63,235 bases of DNA from Planktotalea frisia (GCF_001890925.1 NZ_MLCB01000214.1:1-63235), one strand, 5' to 3'. Counted from the stretch's first letter, positions 54,567-63,235 are shown. The notes: generated by a model from the letters alone, not told the origin. A program made the numbers and translations.

Positions 54567-55985
54567 GTGAGCACACAACAACCCATTCTTGTCTGGTTTC
54601 GCCGTGATTTGCGCGTTTCAGACCAGCCCACTTTTCACGCAGCCGCCAAAAGCGGCGCGCCCGTTATTGCGGTTTTTATCAAAGATGATTTGGTGAATAA
54701 GCTTGGCGCTGCGCCAAAATGGCGTCTTGGCAAAGCGCTGGAGGTTTTTGAACGCACGCTTGCTGATTTGAACGTGCAGCTGGTTCTACGCAGTGGACCC
54801 GCGCTTGAAGTGCTTCAGAATTTGATCAAAGAGACGAACGCACAGGGTGTTTATTGGTCCCGACTGTATGATCCGCAAAGCGTTGCACGAGATACCGACG
54901 TGAAGGCCAGCTTGCGGGCTGGCGGCGTTGAGGCGCGTAGCTTTGGTGGGCATCTGATGTTCGAGCCATGGAGCGTCGAGACGAAGATGGGCGGTATGTA
55001 TAAAGTGTACACACCGTTCTGGCGCTCTGTAAAAGATCGTGACGTCGAGGTGCCGCTCCCTGTGCCGTCAAAGATAACGGTTGCGAATAAGATCGAAAGC
55101 GAAGCGCTTCAGGATTGGCGACTTGGCGCTGCAATGCGTCGTGGGGGTGAAGTTGTCGAACAGCACGCCCAAGTGGGCGAACATGCGGCTCAAAACCGTT
55201 TGGCCGAGTTTATAGAGCAAGATGTAGCGAAATACGTCGAAATGCGTGATATCCCTTCGACAGTTGGCACATCTGGTCTTAGCGAAAACCTCGCGCTTGG
55301 TGAAATATCTCCGCACCAATGCTGGCACGCAGGGATGCGCGCGCTGCTTGAGGGCGATGCCGATGCCGAGGTTTTTTTGAAAGAACTGGTCTGGCGCGAG
55401 TTTGCCTATCATTTGATGCATCACACACCGCATATTCTTGATAGCAATTGGAAGCCCGATTGGGACAAGTTCAAGTGGAACACAGATGCGGATCATCCAG
55501 ATGTGATTGCGTGGAAGCAAGGGCGCACGGGGATCGAGTTTGTCGATGCAGCCATGCGCGAGATGTATGTGACGGGTAAAATGCACAATCGCGGTCGGAT
55601 GATCGTGGCCTCGTATTTGACCAAGCATCTGCTGACCCACTGGAAAGTGGGCCAAACGTGGTTTGATGAGTGCCTTACCGATTGGGACCCTGCGAGTAAT
55701 GCGATGGGCTGGCAATGGGCCGCAGGCTCTGGGCCCGATGCGTCGCCATACTTTCGCGTGTTCAACCCTGTCACGCAGCTTGATAAATTTGACCGTGAGC
55801 GCAGTTACGTGCGTGCATGGATTGCTGAAGGGCAGCGAAACCCGCCGGACACGGCGCTGAGTTTCTTCAAAGCAATACCTGAAAGTTGGGCCCTGACGCC
55901 TGATGCGATTTATCCACAACCAATCGTTGACGCAGCGACAGGTCGCCAGCGTGCGCTTGATGCCTATCAAGCCCGAGGGTTTTAA
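54567..55985 (+). CDS. phr: Deoxyribodipyrimidine photolyase
   Basis: It repairs UV-made pyrimidine dimers with blue light. The 472-residue protein has the N-terminal antenna-binding domain (VWFRRDLRVSDQPTFHAA) and the C-terminal FAD domain with ELVWREFAYHLMHHTP, MHNRGRMIVASYLTKHLL and DWDPASNAMGWQWAAGSGPDASPYFRVFNP. It starts at a GTG with GGGGG upstream. The cfa, trgA, trgB and cysK genes follow on the same strand, making a light and oxidative stress block. Confidence 0.95.
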   Translation: MSTQQPILVWFRRDLRVSDQPTFHAAAKSGAPVIAVFIKDDLVNKLGAAPKWRLGKALEVFERTLADLNVQLVLRSGPALEVLQNLIKETNAQGVYWSRLYDPQSVARDTDVKASLRAGGVEARSFGGHLMFEPWSVETKMGGMYKVYTPFWRSVKDRDVEVPLPVPSKITVANKIESEALQDWRLGAAMRRGGEVVEQHAQVGEHAAQNRLAEFIEQDVAKYVEMRDIPSTVGTSGLSENLALGEISPHQCWHAGMRALLEGDADAEVFLKELVWREFAYHLMHHTPHILDSNWKPDWDKFKWNTDADHPDVIAWKQGRTGIEFVDAAMREMYVTGKMHNRGRMIVASYLTKHLLTHWKVGQTWFDECLTDWDPASNAMGWQWAAGSGPDASPYFRVFNPVTQLDKFDRERSYVRAWIAEGQRNPPDTALSFFKAIPESWALTPDAIYPQPIVDAATGRQRALDAYQARGF

Positions 55986-56053
55986 GACTACAAAGATAAA
56001 AAAACGGGCTACCTTTATGAAAAGACGTGCCGATTCACCGATTGGGGGGTGAT

Positions 56054-57262
56054 ATGATTCTGACGACCACTGACGGCCAAAAGGGCCTGCCGCGCTATTT
56101 TACTCAGGTGTTCGCGATGTCGAACAACATGAACAATGGCAGCGTTGATTTTCACTTGCCCGATGGCCGCGTTTTTCGCGCCGAGGGCAAGAATCCAGGC
56201 CCTGTGGCAGAGATTCACATCAAAAACCCTGATCTTTTTGCGCGACTTATCCGCGAAGGGGACCTTGGCTTTTGCGATGCTTACCTTGATGACTGGTGGT
56301 CTACCCCTGATTTGCAGGCGTTCATGGACCTCGTCCATATGGACAATGAGGATGTTTACGACGGATTTCCGGGCATGGGTTTAGTGCGTCTTATGGAGAA
56401 ATTCCGCTTCTGGCTTCAGCGCAATCATAAAGAGCAGGCCCGCAAGAATATCTCTTACCATTACGACTTGGGTAACGAGTTTTATGGGCTTTGGCTCGAT
56501 GAAACGATGACCTACTCGTCCGCTATTTTCGAGACGGGTCAAGAGAGCACAGAGAATGCACAAACGGCCAAATACGCTTCGATGATTGATGAAATGGGCG
56601 CGAAAGCAGGCGATCATGTTCTTGAGATCGGTTGCGGATGGGGCGGCTTTGCAGAGTACGCAGCCAAAGAACGCGGCATTCGCGTAACAGGTCTGACGAT
56701 CAGCGAAGAGCAGTACAAGTACGCTAAGCAACGCATTGAAAAAGCTGGTGTTTCTGACCTTGTCGAGTTCAAGTTGCAAGACTACCGCGACGAAAAAGGG
56801 GTCTATGACGGTATCGCTTCTATCGAGATGTTTGAGGCCGTCGGTGAGAAGTACTGGCCCGTTTATTTTGAGACAGTGCGCGAACGTCTCAAGCCTGGTG
56901 CGCAAGCAACGCTACAGATTATCACCGTCGCAGATCGTCGTTGGCAGGTATATAAACGCGGTGTGGATTTCATCCAGAAATACATCTTTCCGGGCGGTAT
57001 GCTACCAAGCCCCGGTGCGCTGAAAGCAGAGGTGCACAAAGCAGGTCTAGACGTGATCCGATCGAAAGAATTTGGTGCGAGCTACTCGATCACGCTACGC
57101 CGTTGGTTCGAGACGTTTAACGACAAATGGGACACTGTCGCGGGGATGGGATTTGATGATCGCTTCCGCCGGATGTGGAACTTTTATCTCACCTCTTGCG
57201 CATCGACCTTTCACAGCGGAAACTGCGACGTAACACAGATCACTATTCGCAAACCAAGTTAA
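56054..57262 (+). CDS. cfa: Cyclopropane-fatty-acyl-phospholipid synthase-type methyltransferase
   Basis: A SAM-dependent enzyme that adds a methylene or methyl group to unsaturated phospholipid acyl chains. The 402-residue protein has an N-terminal lipid-binding part and a Rossmann core with VLEIGCGWGGFAEYAA near residue 190. Also seen are YHYDLGNEFYGLWLDETMTYS, IASIEMFEAVGEKYW and YIFPGGMLPSP. The ATG at 56054 follows GGGGGTG; the earlier start at 56027 is rejected. The photolyase gene lies just upstream, as in Rhodobacter. A related furan-fatty-acid type enzyme cannot be excluded. Confidence 0.92.
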   Translation: MILTTTDGQKGLPRYFTQVFAMSNNMNNGSVDFHLPDGRVFRAEGKNPGPVAEIHIKNPDLFARLIREGDLGFCDAYLDDWWSTPDLQAFMDLVHMDNEDVYDGFPGMGLVRLMEKFRFWLQRNHKEQARKNISYHYDLGNEFYGLWLDETMTYSSAIFETGQESTENAQTAKYASMIDEMGAKAGDHVLEIGCGWGGFAEYAAKERGIRVTGLTISEEQYKYAKQRIEKAGVSDLVEFKLQDYRDEKGVYDGIASIEMFEAVGEKYWPVYFETVRERLKPGAQATLQIITVADRRWQVYKRGVDFIQKYIFPGGMLPSPGALKAEVHKAGLDVIRSKEFGASYSITLRRWFETFNDKWDTVAGMGFDDRFRRMWNFYLTSCASTFHSGNCDVTQITIRKPS

Positions 57263-57281
57263 GCCAAGAGAGCCAAATACA

Positions 57282-57722
57282 ATGCCCACAGCCGCACGCG
57301 TTATCGCCGCTCTTTGTCTCGCTGTTTTAGCATGGATTGTTTCGGAACAAATCAAAGAGCTGTTCGAAGAAGACAAACCCTTTGGCAACTTCAACTTGAT
57401 CAATCTTGTGCTTGCGTTTGTCGTCGGCTGGCAAGTGATTGGCAGTCGGGCAGGGCGCGGTATGGCGGCCGCAATCAACAATGGCCTTACGGGCGGTATC
57501 ATGTTGTTTTTGTGGGTCTCGCTCGCGCATGCTTCCATCGAGATGTTCGAACGCTCCATGCGCAACCGCTATGACGGCGCGTTTGAGGCATTGGCGGCGA
57601 TGTTTCAGTTGATGGCGGAGAATGCGGTGCTTGTGGCGACACCTTTGATACTCGGCACGCTTGTGGTCGGCTCTGCGCTCTCTGGGTTTGCGGCGGAGTT
57701 TACGGCCAAACGCGCCTCATGA
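57282..57722 (+). CDS. trgA: TrgA family membrane protein (tellurite resistance)
   Basis: A 146-residue inner-membrane protein with about four helices (ARVIAALCLAVLAWIV, LINLVLAFVVGWQVIG, GGIMLFLWVSLAHA, LVATPLILGTLVVGS). The sequence and the order trgA-trgB-cysK match the tellurite-resistance locus of Rhodobacter sphaeroides. The mechanism of TrgA is not known. It begins 19 bases after cfa and overlaps trgB by four bases (ATGA). Confidence 0.85.
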   Translation: MPTAARVIAALCLAVLAWIVSEQIKELFEEDKPFGNFNLINLVLAFVVGWQVIGSRAGRGMAAAINNGLTGGIMLFLWVSLAHASIEMFERSMRNRYDGAFEALAAMFQLMAENAVLVATPLILGTLVVGSALSGFAAEFTAKRAS

Positions 57723-58852
57723 ACCGCGCATTGTTCTTTTACGGAACGCTTTGTCATATTCCATTGCTAGAGATTGTTTTGGGCCGATCCGGCGCTGAAA
57801 TTGATATCAGCGAAGCTCTCTTGCCGGATCATTTGGTGAGTTGGGTCAAGGATGAGCCGTTTCCGATGATTGCTGCGCACCCGAGGGGGCGCGCACGCGG
57901 AATATTGGTGCAAGATCTTAGCCCACAGGATGTGGATCGCCTAAGGTTTTATGAGGGCGGGTTTGAATATGATCTCGCATCAGTCGCTGTTGAACTCAGC
58001 GCAGGCCGCAACGCACAAGCTGAGGTTTTCTTTCCAGAAGTGGGTGTTTGGAGCGCTGGCGCTGAATGGGTCTTGGACGACTGGATCGCAGAGTGGGGCA
58101 GGGTGAGCGAAGCGGCCGCGCGCGAAGTGATGGAGCATTACGGCAAAAGAAGTGTCGATGAGGTGGCGCGTCTGTTGCCGTTCTTTCGGGCGCGGGGTTG
58201 GGCAAAACAGCTGGCGCAAGAAACTGCGCCTACATCTTTGCGCCGCGACACAAGCAGCGCAGATGTGACCCTTAAGCCAACTGGCGATGGTTTTGCGGAG
58301 TTCTTTCGCCTTGATACGTTCGAGTTGAGCTACCCGCGCTTTGACGGCACACAAAGCGAAACGCTGCAAAGGTCTGCCTTTGTGGCTTATGATGCTGCTT
58401 TGGTCCTGCCTTATGATCCGAAAAACGATCTGGTGATGTTGATAGAGCAATTGCGTTACGGACCGCTGATGCGAGAGGATCCTAAGCCTTGGGTGCTTGA
58501 GCCTATCGCGGGGCTTGTGGATGCAGGGGAACCGCCCATGGAGGCTGCGCGCCGCGAAGCGGTGGAAGAAGCGGGGATTGATCTACGAGATATCCGTCCG
58601 ATGATGAAAGTCTATCCAAGCCCCGGTTACTCTACTGAATTTTTCCATTGCTTTCTGGGCATTTGCGCGCTGGATCCGGCCATGGAAGGGACCCATGGGC
58701 TGGCGAGCGAAAATGAAGACATCCGAACCCATGTGATTTCGTTTGATCGTGCCATGGCGCTAGTAGACAGCGGCGAGATCAATCTTGCACCCACCACGAT
58801 GATGCTCTTGTGGATAGCGCGTCATCGCGAAAGCCTGCGTGCAAACGCGTGA
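57719..58852 (+). CDS. trgB: TrgB: gamma-glutamylcyclotransferase-like domain fused to a NUDIX hydrolase
   Basis: A 377-residue two-domain protein. Residues 1-160 resemble the AIG2/gamma-glutamylcyclotransferase fold, starting FFYGTLCHIPLLEIVLG. Residues 200-377 are a NUDIX hydrolase with a complete NUDIX box at 265-287 (GLVDAGE, then REAVEEAGI), most like ADP-ribose pyrophosphatases. A gamma-glutamyl-linked domain joined to a nucleotide hydrolase next to cysK suggests a role in thiol metabolism or damaged-nucleotide removal; that is inference. It is coupled to trgA by ATGA. Confidence 0.88.
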   Translation: MNRALFFYGTLCHIPLLEIVLGRSGAEIDISEALLPDHLVSWVKDEPFPMIAAHPRGRARGILVQDLSPQDVDRLRFYEGGFEYDLASVAVELSAGRNAQAEVFFPEVGVWSAGAEWVLDDWIAEWGRVSEAAAREVMEHYGKRSVDEVARLLPFFRARGWAKQLAQETAPTSLRRDTSSADVTLKPTGDGFAEFFRLDTFELSYPRFDGTQSETLQRSAFVAYDAALVLPYDPKNDLVMLIEQLRYGPLMREDPKPWVLEPIAGLVDAGEPPMEAARREAVEEAGIDLRDIRPMMKVYPSPGYSTEFFHCFLGICALDPAMEGTHGLASENEDIRTHVISFDRAMALVDSGEINLAPTTMMLLWIARHRESLRANA

Positions 58853-58921
58853 TGGCGGATTGGTGACTTGAGTTAGCTCTGGCAGGCGCTTAGATATGTG
58901 CAGCAGCAAGGAGAGATGCAC

Positions 58922-59959
58922 ATGATCGTCGCGCAAGATCTGGCTCAGGCCATTGGAAACACACCGCTTATCAAGCTTAAAGCCGCGTCCGAGCTCACCG
59001 GCTGCACGATTTTGGGCAAAGCGGAATTCATGAACCCGGGTCAGTCGGTCAAGGACCGTGCGGCACTTTCGATTATCCAGAATGCTGTTGCCAGTGGAGA
59101 GCTGAAACCCGGTGGCACGATTGTTGAGGGAACAGCGGGCAACACGGGCATCGGTCTTGCGCTTGTTGGTTCGTCCATGGGGTTCAAAACAGTCATTGTG
59201 ATCCCTGAAACGCAGTCTCAGGAAAAGAAAGATATGCTGCGTCTTGCGGGGGCAGAGTTGGTGCAAGTGCCAGCCGCGCCTTACCGCAATCCGAACAATT
59301 TTGTACGCTACTCCGAGCGTCTCGCCAAAGAGTTGGCGCGCACTACGAATGAGGGTGTGATCTGGGCGAACCAGTTTGACAACGTCGCCAACCGCCAAGC
59401 GCATATCGACACAACTGGCCCCGAAATCTGGGCACAAACCGATGGCAATGTGGATGGCTTCATCTGCGCTGTCGGTTCTGGTGGCACGCTCGCGGGTGTT
59501 GGTCTTTCGTTGCAACCAAAGGGCGTGAAAATCGGTCTTGCTGATCCGGACGGAGCATCCCTTTACAACTATTACACCAACGGTGAACTGGTCATGAGCG
59601 AAGGCGGCTCAATCGCTGAAGGCATTGGTCAAATCCGCATCACTAAAAACCTTGAAGGCTTTACGCCGGATATGTCGTTCAACATCCATGACGATGAAGC
59701 ATTGCCGATCGTTTTTGATCTGCTCGAAACCGAAGGTCTGTGCCTTGGGGCGTCGTCCGGTGTGAATATCGCAGGCGCGATCCGTATGGCGAAAGAGATG
59801 GGGCCAGGGCATACGATCGTGACGATCCTGTGCGATTTCGGGACGCGTTATCAGTCCAAATTGTTCAACCCTGAGTTCTTGCGCTCTAAAGATTTACCTG
59901 TGCCCGCATGGCTTGATAAAGAGCCAAGCGTTGTGCCTAGTGTGTTCGAGGACGTTTGA
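58922..59959 (+). CDS. cysK: Cysteine synthase A
   Basis: It makes cysteine from O-acetylserine and sulfide. The 345-residue PLP enzyme has the Lys44 site in NPGQSVKDRAAL, the substrate loop EGTAGNTGIGLA and the phosphate-binding GSGGTLAG. I chose the ATG at 58922 because AAGGAG lies eight bases before it; the ATG at 58916 is too close. It follows trgB as in Rhodobacter. The stop overlaps the next start (TGATG). Confidence 0.95.
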   Translation: MIVAQDLAQAIGNTPLIKLKAASELTGCTILGKAEFMNPGQSVKDRAALSIIQNAVASGELKPGGTIVEGTAGNTGIGLALVGSSMGFKTVIVIPETQSQEKKDMLRLAGAELVQVPAAPYRNPNNFVRYSERLAKELARTTNEGVIWANQFDNVANRQAHIDTTGPEIWAQTDGNVDGFICAVGSGGTLAGVGLSLQPKGVKIGLADPDGASLYNYYTNGELVMSEGGSIAEGIGQIRITKNLEGFTPDMSFNIHDDEALPIVFDLLETEGLCLGASSGVNIAGAIRMAKEMGPGHTIVTILCDFGTRYQSKLFNPEFLRSKDLPVPAWLDKEPSVVPSVFEDV

Positions 59960-62322
59960 TGCAACGACCTTCGCTTTTGCGATTGCTTTGCACGCTTTTG
60001 CTGCTCGCCTTGCCACTGTCCGTTACGGCGCAAGCCACTGGGCCAGACTATACGGCATGGAAGAACGTCGCACAACGTGCTGAAATTGCTGTTGAAAACG
60101 GGCGTGCCTCTTCGAGTGCGCTTGAATCTCTGCGCATACAAGTTGTCGGATGGCGAGAGCAATTTTTAGAAGCACAAAGCGCTAATCAATCGCGCATAGC
60201 GACGCTTAATTCGCAAATTGCCAGCCTTGGCACGCCTGCGGAGGGGGTCGAGGAAGCGCCAGATATTGCCGAGCGTCGCGTAGAGTTAACCAGCCAGTTG
60301 CAACGTTTGCGCGCACCTGTTGTCACTGCCGAAGAAGCTTACAGCCGTGCTGACGGCGTCATCAAAGAGATCGATACGCTGATCCGTGAACGCCAAACTG
60401 ACGCCTTGCTTAGTTCCGGGCCAAGTCCTCTCAACCCTGTGTATTGGGGGCCTGCGCTTGAGGCTTTGGGCAGTTCGAGTAGCGCTTTGACGCATGAGGT
60501 GTCACAAGCGTTCAAATCGGAAGCGCAACGAAATAGCTTTGGGCGTGCTTTGCCACAAATTGTTATTCTCGCGCTGGTCGGCTTTGTCCTTTTGTGGCGT
60601 GGGCGTCGCTGGTCGTATAGCATCGTTGGGTTTCTTAGCCGTCATACTCAACGCGGTGCCCATGTGTGGCGCTTTATTGCGTCGCTGTTGCAAATTTTAT
60701 TGCCTTTTATCGGTCTTATCGCACTTGTCGAAGCCGCGATTGAGACAGGTCTGCTTGGCTTGCGCGGCACGCTTTTGATTGACGATGTGCCTTGGTACGG
60801 CTTGATTTTGCTCAGCTTTCGTTGGCTCGCTGGTCAGCTTTTTCCGCGTCGTGAAGATGAAGATACTATTCTGGACGTTGAGCACAAACACGCCACTGAG
60901 GCGCGTTGGTACATCGCAGCTGTCGCGCCTATTCTGGTCACGGCTTTGGTCTTCAATGTTCTGGCGAGTTATGATGGCTGGAGCGATGCAACGCGCGCAG
61001 TCATCGGCTTTCCAATTCTAATCGTCACGGGCGTCGTGCTGTCGCGTTTGGGTCGTATCTTGAGCGTTGGTTTGATTGACAGTTCTTCAGAGGAGGAAAC
61101 CCCGCTCTATCGTTTACGGATTTCGCGGCTTCTGGGGCGGGCAGTTATCTTGGTAGCGATTGCGGGTCCGGTCATCGGCGCGCTTGGGTATGGGAACGCT
61201 GCGGCGCGATTGATGTTTGCTTCTGTTGCGACGCTTGCGTTGTTCGGCTTGGTACTGGTGCTACAATCTTTTGTAAGCCATCTCTACGCGTTCATCATGC
61301 GCAAGAATGATAGCGAAGAGGACGGCTTGATCCCTATCCTTATGGGTTTTGCGCTGGTGCTGGGTGCCGTGCCGGTTTTAGCGCTTATCTGGGGCGCGCG
61401 CGCAGCGGATATCACAGAGGTTTGGACACGTTTTCAAGAAGGGTTTGCGATTGGCGACAGTCGCATTTCCCCCGTTGATTTCCTAACATTTGCAGTGCTC
61501 TTTAGTGCAGGCTATGTGCTTACACGCTTGCTTCAAGGGATGATGCGCACTTCCATTCTGCCGCGTACAAAGATCGATACCGGCGGGCGAAATGCGATCG
61601 TCTCTGGTATTGGATATATCGGTATTTTCCTTGCGGCGGTCATCGCGATCAGCTCTGCGGGCATTAATCTCAGCAATATCGCTTTGGTTGCGGGTGCTTT
61701 GTCGGTTGGTATTGGTTTTGGCCTGCAAAACATCGTTTCGAACTTTGTTTCCGGTATAATCCTTCTGATCGAACGCCCGATTGCCGAAGGGGACTGGATC
61801 GAAGTCGGCGGCAAAATGGGCTATGTGCGCGGCATCTCTGTGCGTTCGACACGTATCGAGACCTTTGATCGCACGGACGTTATTATCCCCAACGCTGATC
61901 TTGTTTCGGGCATGGTGACCAACTGGACGCGCGGCAAAACAGTAGGTCGTGTGATCGTTCCTGTCGGTGTCGCTTATGGCAATGATACGCGCAAAGTGGA
62001 GAGCATTCTGCTAGGGATCGCGCGCGAACATTCAATGGTTCTGCTTAATCCTGCACCCTCGATCGTTTTCCAAGGGTTTGGCGCTGACTCGCTCGACTTT
62101 GAAATTCGTGCGATCTTGCGGGATGTGAACTTTGTGCTCTCTGTAAAGTCCGATATGAACCACGAAATCTCCAAGCGTTTTGCCGAAGAAAATATCGAAA
62201 TCCCGTTCCAGCAACGCGACATTTGGATCCGCAATCCCGAAGCTTTGTCCTCGGGCGTCTCTGATGTTAATAAAAAGAGTCACACAACCGATAAACCCGC
62301 AACCGAGAAGCCTGCGACATGA
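59959..62322 (+). CDS. MscS-type mechanosensitive channel with DUF3772 domain
   Basis: A 787-residue channel of the large MscS/MscK-like group. The signal peptide (residues 1-23, ending VTAQA) precedes a periplasmic coiled-coil DUF3772 region (about 30-180), then about ten hydrophobic helices, and the MscS core near the end: GFGLQNIVSNFVSGIILLIERPIAEGDWIEVGG and NADLVSGMVTNWTR. The start overlaps the cysK stop, and the end overlaps the AlaX gene (ATGA). It should release osmolytes on osmotic downshock. Confidence 0.92.
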   Translation: MQRPSLLRLLCTLLLLALPLSVTAQATGPDYTAWKNVAQRAEIAVENGRASSSALESLRIQVVGWREQFLEAQSANQSRIATLNSQIASLGTPAEGVEEAPDIAERRVELTSQLQRLRAPVVTAEEAYSRADGVIKEIDTLIRERQTDALLSSGPSPLNPVYWGPALEALGSSSSALTHEVSQAFKSEAQRNSFGRALPQIVILALVGFVLLWRGRRWSYSIVGFLSRHTQRGAHVWRFIASLLQILLPFIGLIALVEAAIETGLLGLRGTLLIDDVPWYGLILLSFRWLAGQLFPRREDEDTILDVEHKHATEARWYIAAVAPILVTALVFNVLASYDGWSDATRAVIGFPILIVTGVVLSRLGRILSVGLIDSSSEEETPLYRLRISRLLGRAVILVAIAGPVIGALGYGNAAARLMFASVATLALFGLVLVLQSFVSHLYAFIMRKNDSEEDGLIPILMGFALVLGAVPVLALIWGARAADITEVWTRFQEGFAIGDSRISPVDFLTFAVLFSAGYVLTRLLQGMMRTSILPRTKIDTGGRNAIVSGIGYIGIFLAAVIAISSAGINLSNIALVAGALSVGIGFGLQNIVSNFVSGIILLIERPIAEGDWIEVGGKMGYVRGISVRSTRIETFDRTDVIIPNADLVSGMVTNWTRGKTVGRVIVPVGVAYGNDTRKVESILLGIAREHSMVLLNPAPSIVFQGFGADSLDFEIRAILRDVNFVLSVKSDMNHEISKRFAEENIEIPFQQRDIWIRNPEALSSGVSDVNKKSHTTDKPATEKPAT

Positions 62323-63047
62323 CACATCCATTGTTCCTTGATGATGCTTATATGCGTGATGCAGACGCGACTGTCGTTGAACATACGCCAGAGGGCGGGG
62401 TGGTCTTGGACCGCTCGATTTTCTATCCTACGGGTGGCGGTCAGCCGGGCGATAGTGGCATGATCATGTGGGATGGGCAGAGCCTGCCGATTGCGACAAG
62501 TGTCAAGATAAAGGATCGCGCTGATACGACCTCAGCGCTTGTGCCCGCGGAACCTGCGCGCTTGCCGCCCATCGGGGCCAAGATCACCCAGACGCTCGAT
62601 TGGGAACGCCGCCACGCGCATATGCGTGTGCATACGGCGCTGCACTTGTTGTCAGTGGTCATCCCATTGCCTGTATCTGGCGGCTCGATCACCGCGGCGA
62701 AAGGTCGGCTGGATTTCGATATGCCTGACGCCCTCGAGGACAAAGACGCGCTTGAGCGGTCTTTGAATGCGCTGATCGAACTCGACTATGTCGTCTCCGA
62801 AGGTTGGATTTCTGACGAAGAACTGCGTGCGAATATGGACTTGGTGAAAACTATGTCTGTACAGCCGCCAATGGGGGCAGGTCGCGTGCGCCTTGTGCGT
62901 ATTGGCGATGATGTGCGCCAGATTGATCTACAGCCTTGCGGCGGCACCCATGTAGCGCGCACGTCCGAGATTGGCCGCGTACGTCTTGGTAAGGTCGAGA
63001 AAAAGGGCAAACAAAACCGTCGCGTTTATTTGCACTTGGATAGTTAA
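62319..63047 (+). CDS. AlaX-type alanyl-tRNA editing protein
   Basis: A free-standing editing domain that deacylates Ser- or Gly-mischarged tRNA-Ala. The 242-residue protein has the N-terminal beta-barrel part with FYPTGGGQPGDSG and the editing core with its zinc ligands: H105 and H109 in HTALH, and C207 and H211 in QPCGGTH. It starts in the stop of the channel gene. It is the last gene of the window; 63048-63173 shows no further gene. Confidence 0.92.
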   Translation: MTHPLFLDDAYMRDADATVVEHTPEGGVVLDRSIFYPTGGGQPGDSGMIMWDGQSLPIATSVKIKDRADTTSALVPAEPARLPPIGAKITQTLDWERRHAHMRVHTALHLLSVVIPLPVSGGSITAAKGRLDFDMPDALEDKDALERSLNALIELDYVVSEGWISDEELRANMDLVKTMSVQPPMGAGRVRLVRIGDDVRQIDLQPCGGTHVARTSEIGRVRLGKVEKKGKQNRRVYLHLDS

Positions 63048-63173
63048 ACGCTGCTTTATTCGGGGTTGTAACGATGCTTATGCGGAAAAAAGCGAACGTA
63101 TGTGTGACCGGAAAGACTCTCTTATAAGTAGAGTGAAGTTTAAGACTTCTCAAAAACATCTCCAAATCGTTTA

Positions 63174-63235
63174 GTATACCGCTGCTACCCCAAAACCCGA
63201 ATTTTTTCATGGGTTATGACGCGGAAATTGTCTGA
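63174..63235. repeat. Right copy of 62-bp terminal inverted repeat
   Basis: It is the exact reverse complement of bases 1-62 and reaches the last base. Read rightwards, the frame ending FMGYDAEIV finishes in a TGA at the final three bases. The unique sequence before it (63048-63173) is AT-richer than the genes and shows no further gene. Confidence 0.9.

Noticed and set aside
55068-55970. 300-codon minus-strand frame inside phr
   Set aside because: It is antisense to conserved photolyase sequence and rich in Arg/His/Cys; a shadow.
1-63235. tRNA, rRNA, CRISPR array, insertion sequence or prophage
   Set aside because: No tRNA T-arm pattern outside ssrA, no regular short repeats with spacers, and no transposase or integrase was seen. 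The endolysin/holin pair alone fits a GTA cassette better than a prophage.

Overview
The window reads as a chromosomal segment of a marine alphaproteobacterium of the Roseobacter group (Rhodobacterales). The evidence is a circularly permuted (two-piece) tmRNA with the tag ANDNRAPMAMAA, a sarcosine oxidase operon in soxBDAG order, the DMSP genes dmdA and acuI, a TrgA/TrgB/CysK tellurite-resistance block, a GTA-type holin and a dispersed intergenic repeat of roseobacter type. I cannot name the genus. Coding density is high, most neighbours overlap by ATGA or TGATG, and no tRNA, rRNA, insertion sequence or CRISPR array was found.

Layout. 1-62 and 63174-63235 are perfect inverted copies of one 62-base sequence and lie exactly at the two ends of the window. 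63-1318: a truncated unknown gene coupled to a DMT transporter. 1321-10501: housekeeping (erpA, dgt, argS, SPOR protein, nagZ, scpA, scpB) and a leftward ccmI-ruvX-DUF1289 operon. 10803-16194: soxB, soxD, soxA, soxG, with a small membrane-protein gene on the opposite strand between soxB and soxD. 16306-21403: sodB, a LOG protein, a LysM protein, an Atm1-type ABC exporter and a membrane methyltransferase. 21442-26270: an RND efflux pair. 26544-32216: YfgM-like protein, BamB, Der, TspO-related protein, SerS. 32418-37419: a small exported protein, and a LysR regulator divergent from a fused indolepyruvate ferredoxin oxidoreductase. 37491-43586: murI, argC, and ccmE, ccmF, ccmH interrupted by a GTA-type endolysin/holin cassette. 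43617-45162: enoyl-CoA hydratase, ssrA, DUF4345 protein. 45220-50170: a GntR regulator divergent from DUF2182, DUF1326, DinB, dmdA and acuI. 50375-54499: GNAT, HIT, a frameshifted BCCT transporter and a class V aminotransferase. 54567-63047: phr, cfa, trgA, trgB, cysK, an MscS-type channel and an AlaX-type editing protein.

Themes. C1 and organosulfur use is prominent: sarcosine oxidase feeds methylene-THF, DmdA demethylates DMSP to THF, and AcuI removes toxic acryloyl-CoA. Photo-oxidative and thiol stress genes form a second theme (photolyase, CFA-type methyltransferase, TrgAB, CysK, SodB). Cytochrome c maturation is split between ccmI and ccmEFH.

The best leads are: the holin whose frame is cut by an in-frame TAA but stays open and protein-like for 56 more codons; the BCCT gene with two opposite frameshifts, one in a run of nine G; the antisense gene inside the sox operon; the paired GTCTGAC operators before the DUF2182/DUF1326/DinB/dmdA/acuI group; and the 62-base terminal inverted repeat, which may be an assembly artefact. 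I did not find a clear, wholly new multi-gene system.
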